This document shows, piece by piece, positions 30,716-30,901 of a stretch of 30,901 bases of DNA. A model generated the notes under the pieces. It saw nothing but the letters and a program-made list of their open reading frames with translations. It did not search any database and was not told the DNA's origin. This DNA comes from RBG-16-66-20 sp035517595. Its GTDB lineage: Bacteria; Pseudomonadota; Gammaproteobacteria; Burkholderiales; SG8-39. Location of the stretch: positions 1-30,901 of the forward strand of contig DATIYN010000062.1 of assembly GCA_035517595.1 (NCBI GenBank), given 5' to 3'. A program made the position numbers and the translations under genes. Every line of letters begins with the position of its first letter. Position 1 is the first letter of the stretch.

Positions 30716-30901
30716 ATGCCCAGGCCCATCCGCGCGACGATCAGTTCTGCTGCGTTCGCGCACAACCTCGCGATCGCGCGCAGGCACGCCGGGCCGGCGA
30801 AGATCTGGGCGATCCTCAAGGCCAACGCCTACGGGCACGGCCTGCTGCGCGCCGCGCAGGCGCTCGGCGAGGCCGACGGCTTTGCAATTCTTGACTTTGT
30901 C
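30716..30901 (+). CDS. alr: Alanine racemase (3'-truncated by window end)
   Basis: Only the first 62 residues are in the window. They include the start MPRPIRATIS, the family's early A-F-A-H-N-L segment, and the pyridoxal-phosphate site ILKANAYGHG with the Schiff-base lysine at residue 35, followed by EADGFAILD. Alr supplies D-alanine for peptidoglycan. The position next to lplT also fits. The frame is open to the window edge. Confidence 0.92.
   Translation, partial: MPRPIRATISSAAFAHNLAIARRHAGPAKIWAILKANAYGHGLLRAAQALGEADGFAILDFV

Noticed and set aside
1..30901. tRNA, rRNA, CRISPR array, insertion sequence or prophage
   Set aside because: I looked for cloverleaf-like repeats, regularly spaced repeats, transposase motifs and terminal inverted repeats and found none that hold up.

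Overview
The window is a stretch of high-GC bacterial chromosome packed with housekeeping genes, most likely from a betaproteobacterium (Burkholderiales or a relative). The grounds are the GC-ending codon use, the single-chain PurL of about 1300 residues, the mfd/serB and ispD-ispF neighbourhood, the EnvZ/OmpR pair, and the block tsaB-rimI-udg-lplT-alr, a gene order I associate with that class. I see no rRNA, tRNA, CRISPR array, transposase or phage gene. No gene-free stretch exceeds about 150 bases.

Layout. Positions 1-6399 (+): the 3' part of a gene for a charged-helix/AsmA-like membrane protein, then purL and a secreted glutathione-peroxidase-like gene, all overlapping. Positions 6427-12011 (-): an operon read mfd, Sel1-repeat protein, serB, lone type IV pilin-like gene. 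Positions 12029-14403 (+): ispD, ispF, a PaiB-like flavin-binding protein and thpR (no ordinary start codon). Positions 14388-15228 (-): a 73-residue protein of unknown function followed by a GNAT acetyltransferase, preceded by an AT-rich region with a perfect inverted repeat. Then a GcvA-type LysR gene (+), envZ/ompR-like genes (-) and a small periplasmic Q/R-rich protein (+).

Positions 18819-23394 look like a cyclic-di-GMP neighbourhood: a YcgR-like PilZ protein (-), a second PilZ protein (+), a PlsB-like acyltransferase (-), and a PAS-PAS-GGDEF diguanylate cyclase (+) coupled to a small secreted protein. Positions 23391-27516 hold an EamA transporter and two paralogous tartrate/D-malate dehydrogenase-family genes (-) flanking a periplasmic HtrA-type protease (+). 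Positions 27543-30901 carry tsaB, rimI and a family 4 uracil-DNA glycosylase (+), lplT (-), and the start of alr (+).

The most unusual feature is the gene-boundary architecture. At least nine genes have a sigma70-like -10 hexamer only 5-9 bases before the ATG and no Shine-Dalgarno sequence, which predicts leaderless mRNAs. Four convergent gene pairs share a CTAG/TTAG tetranucleotide as both stop codons. One divergent pair appears to share a CATG as both start codons. Same-strand cistrons are often joined by 4-base GTGA or ATGA overlaps.
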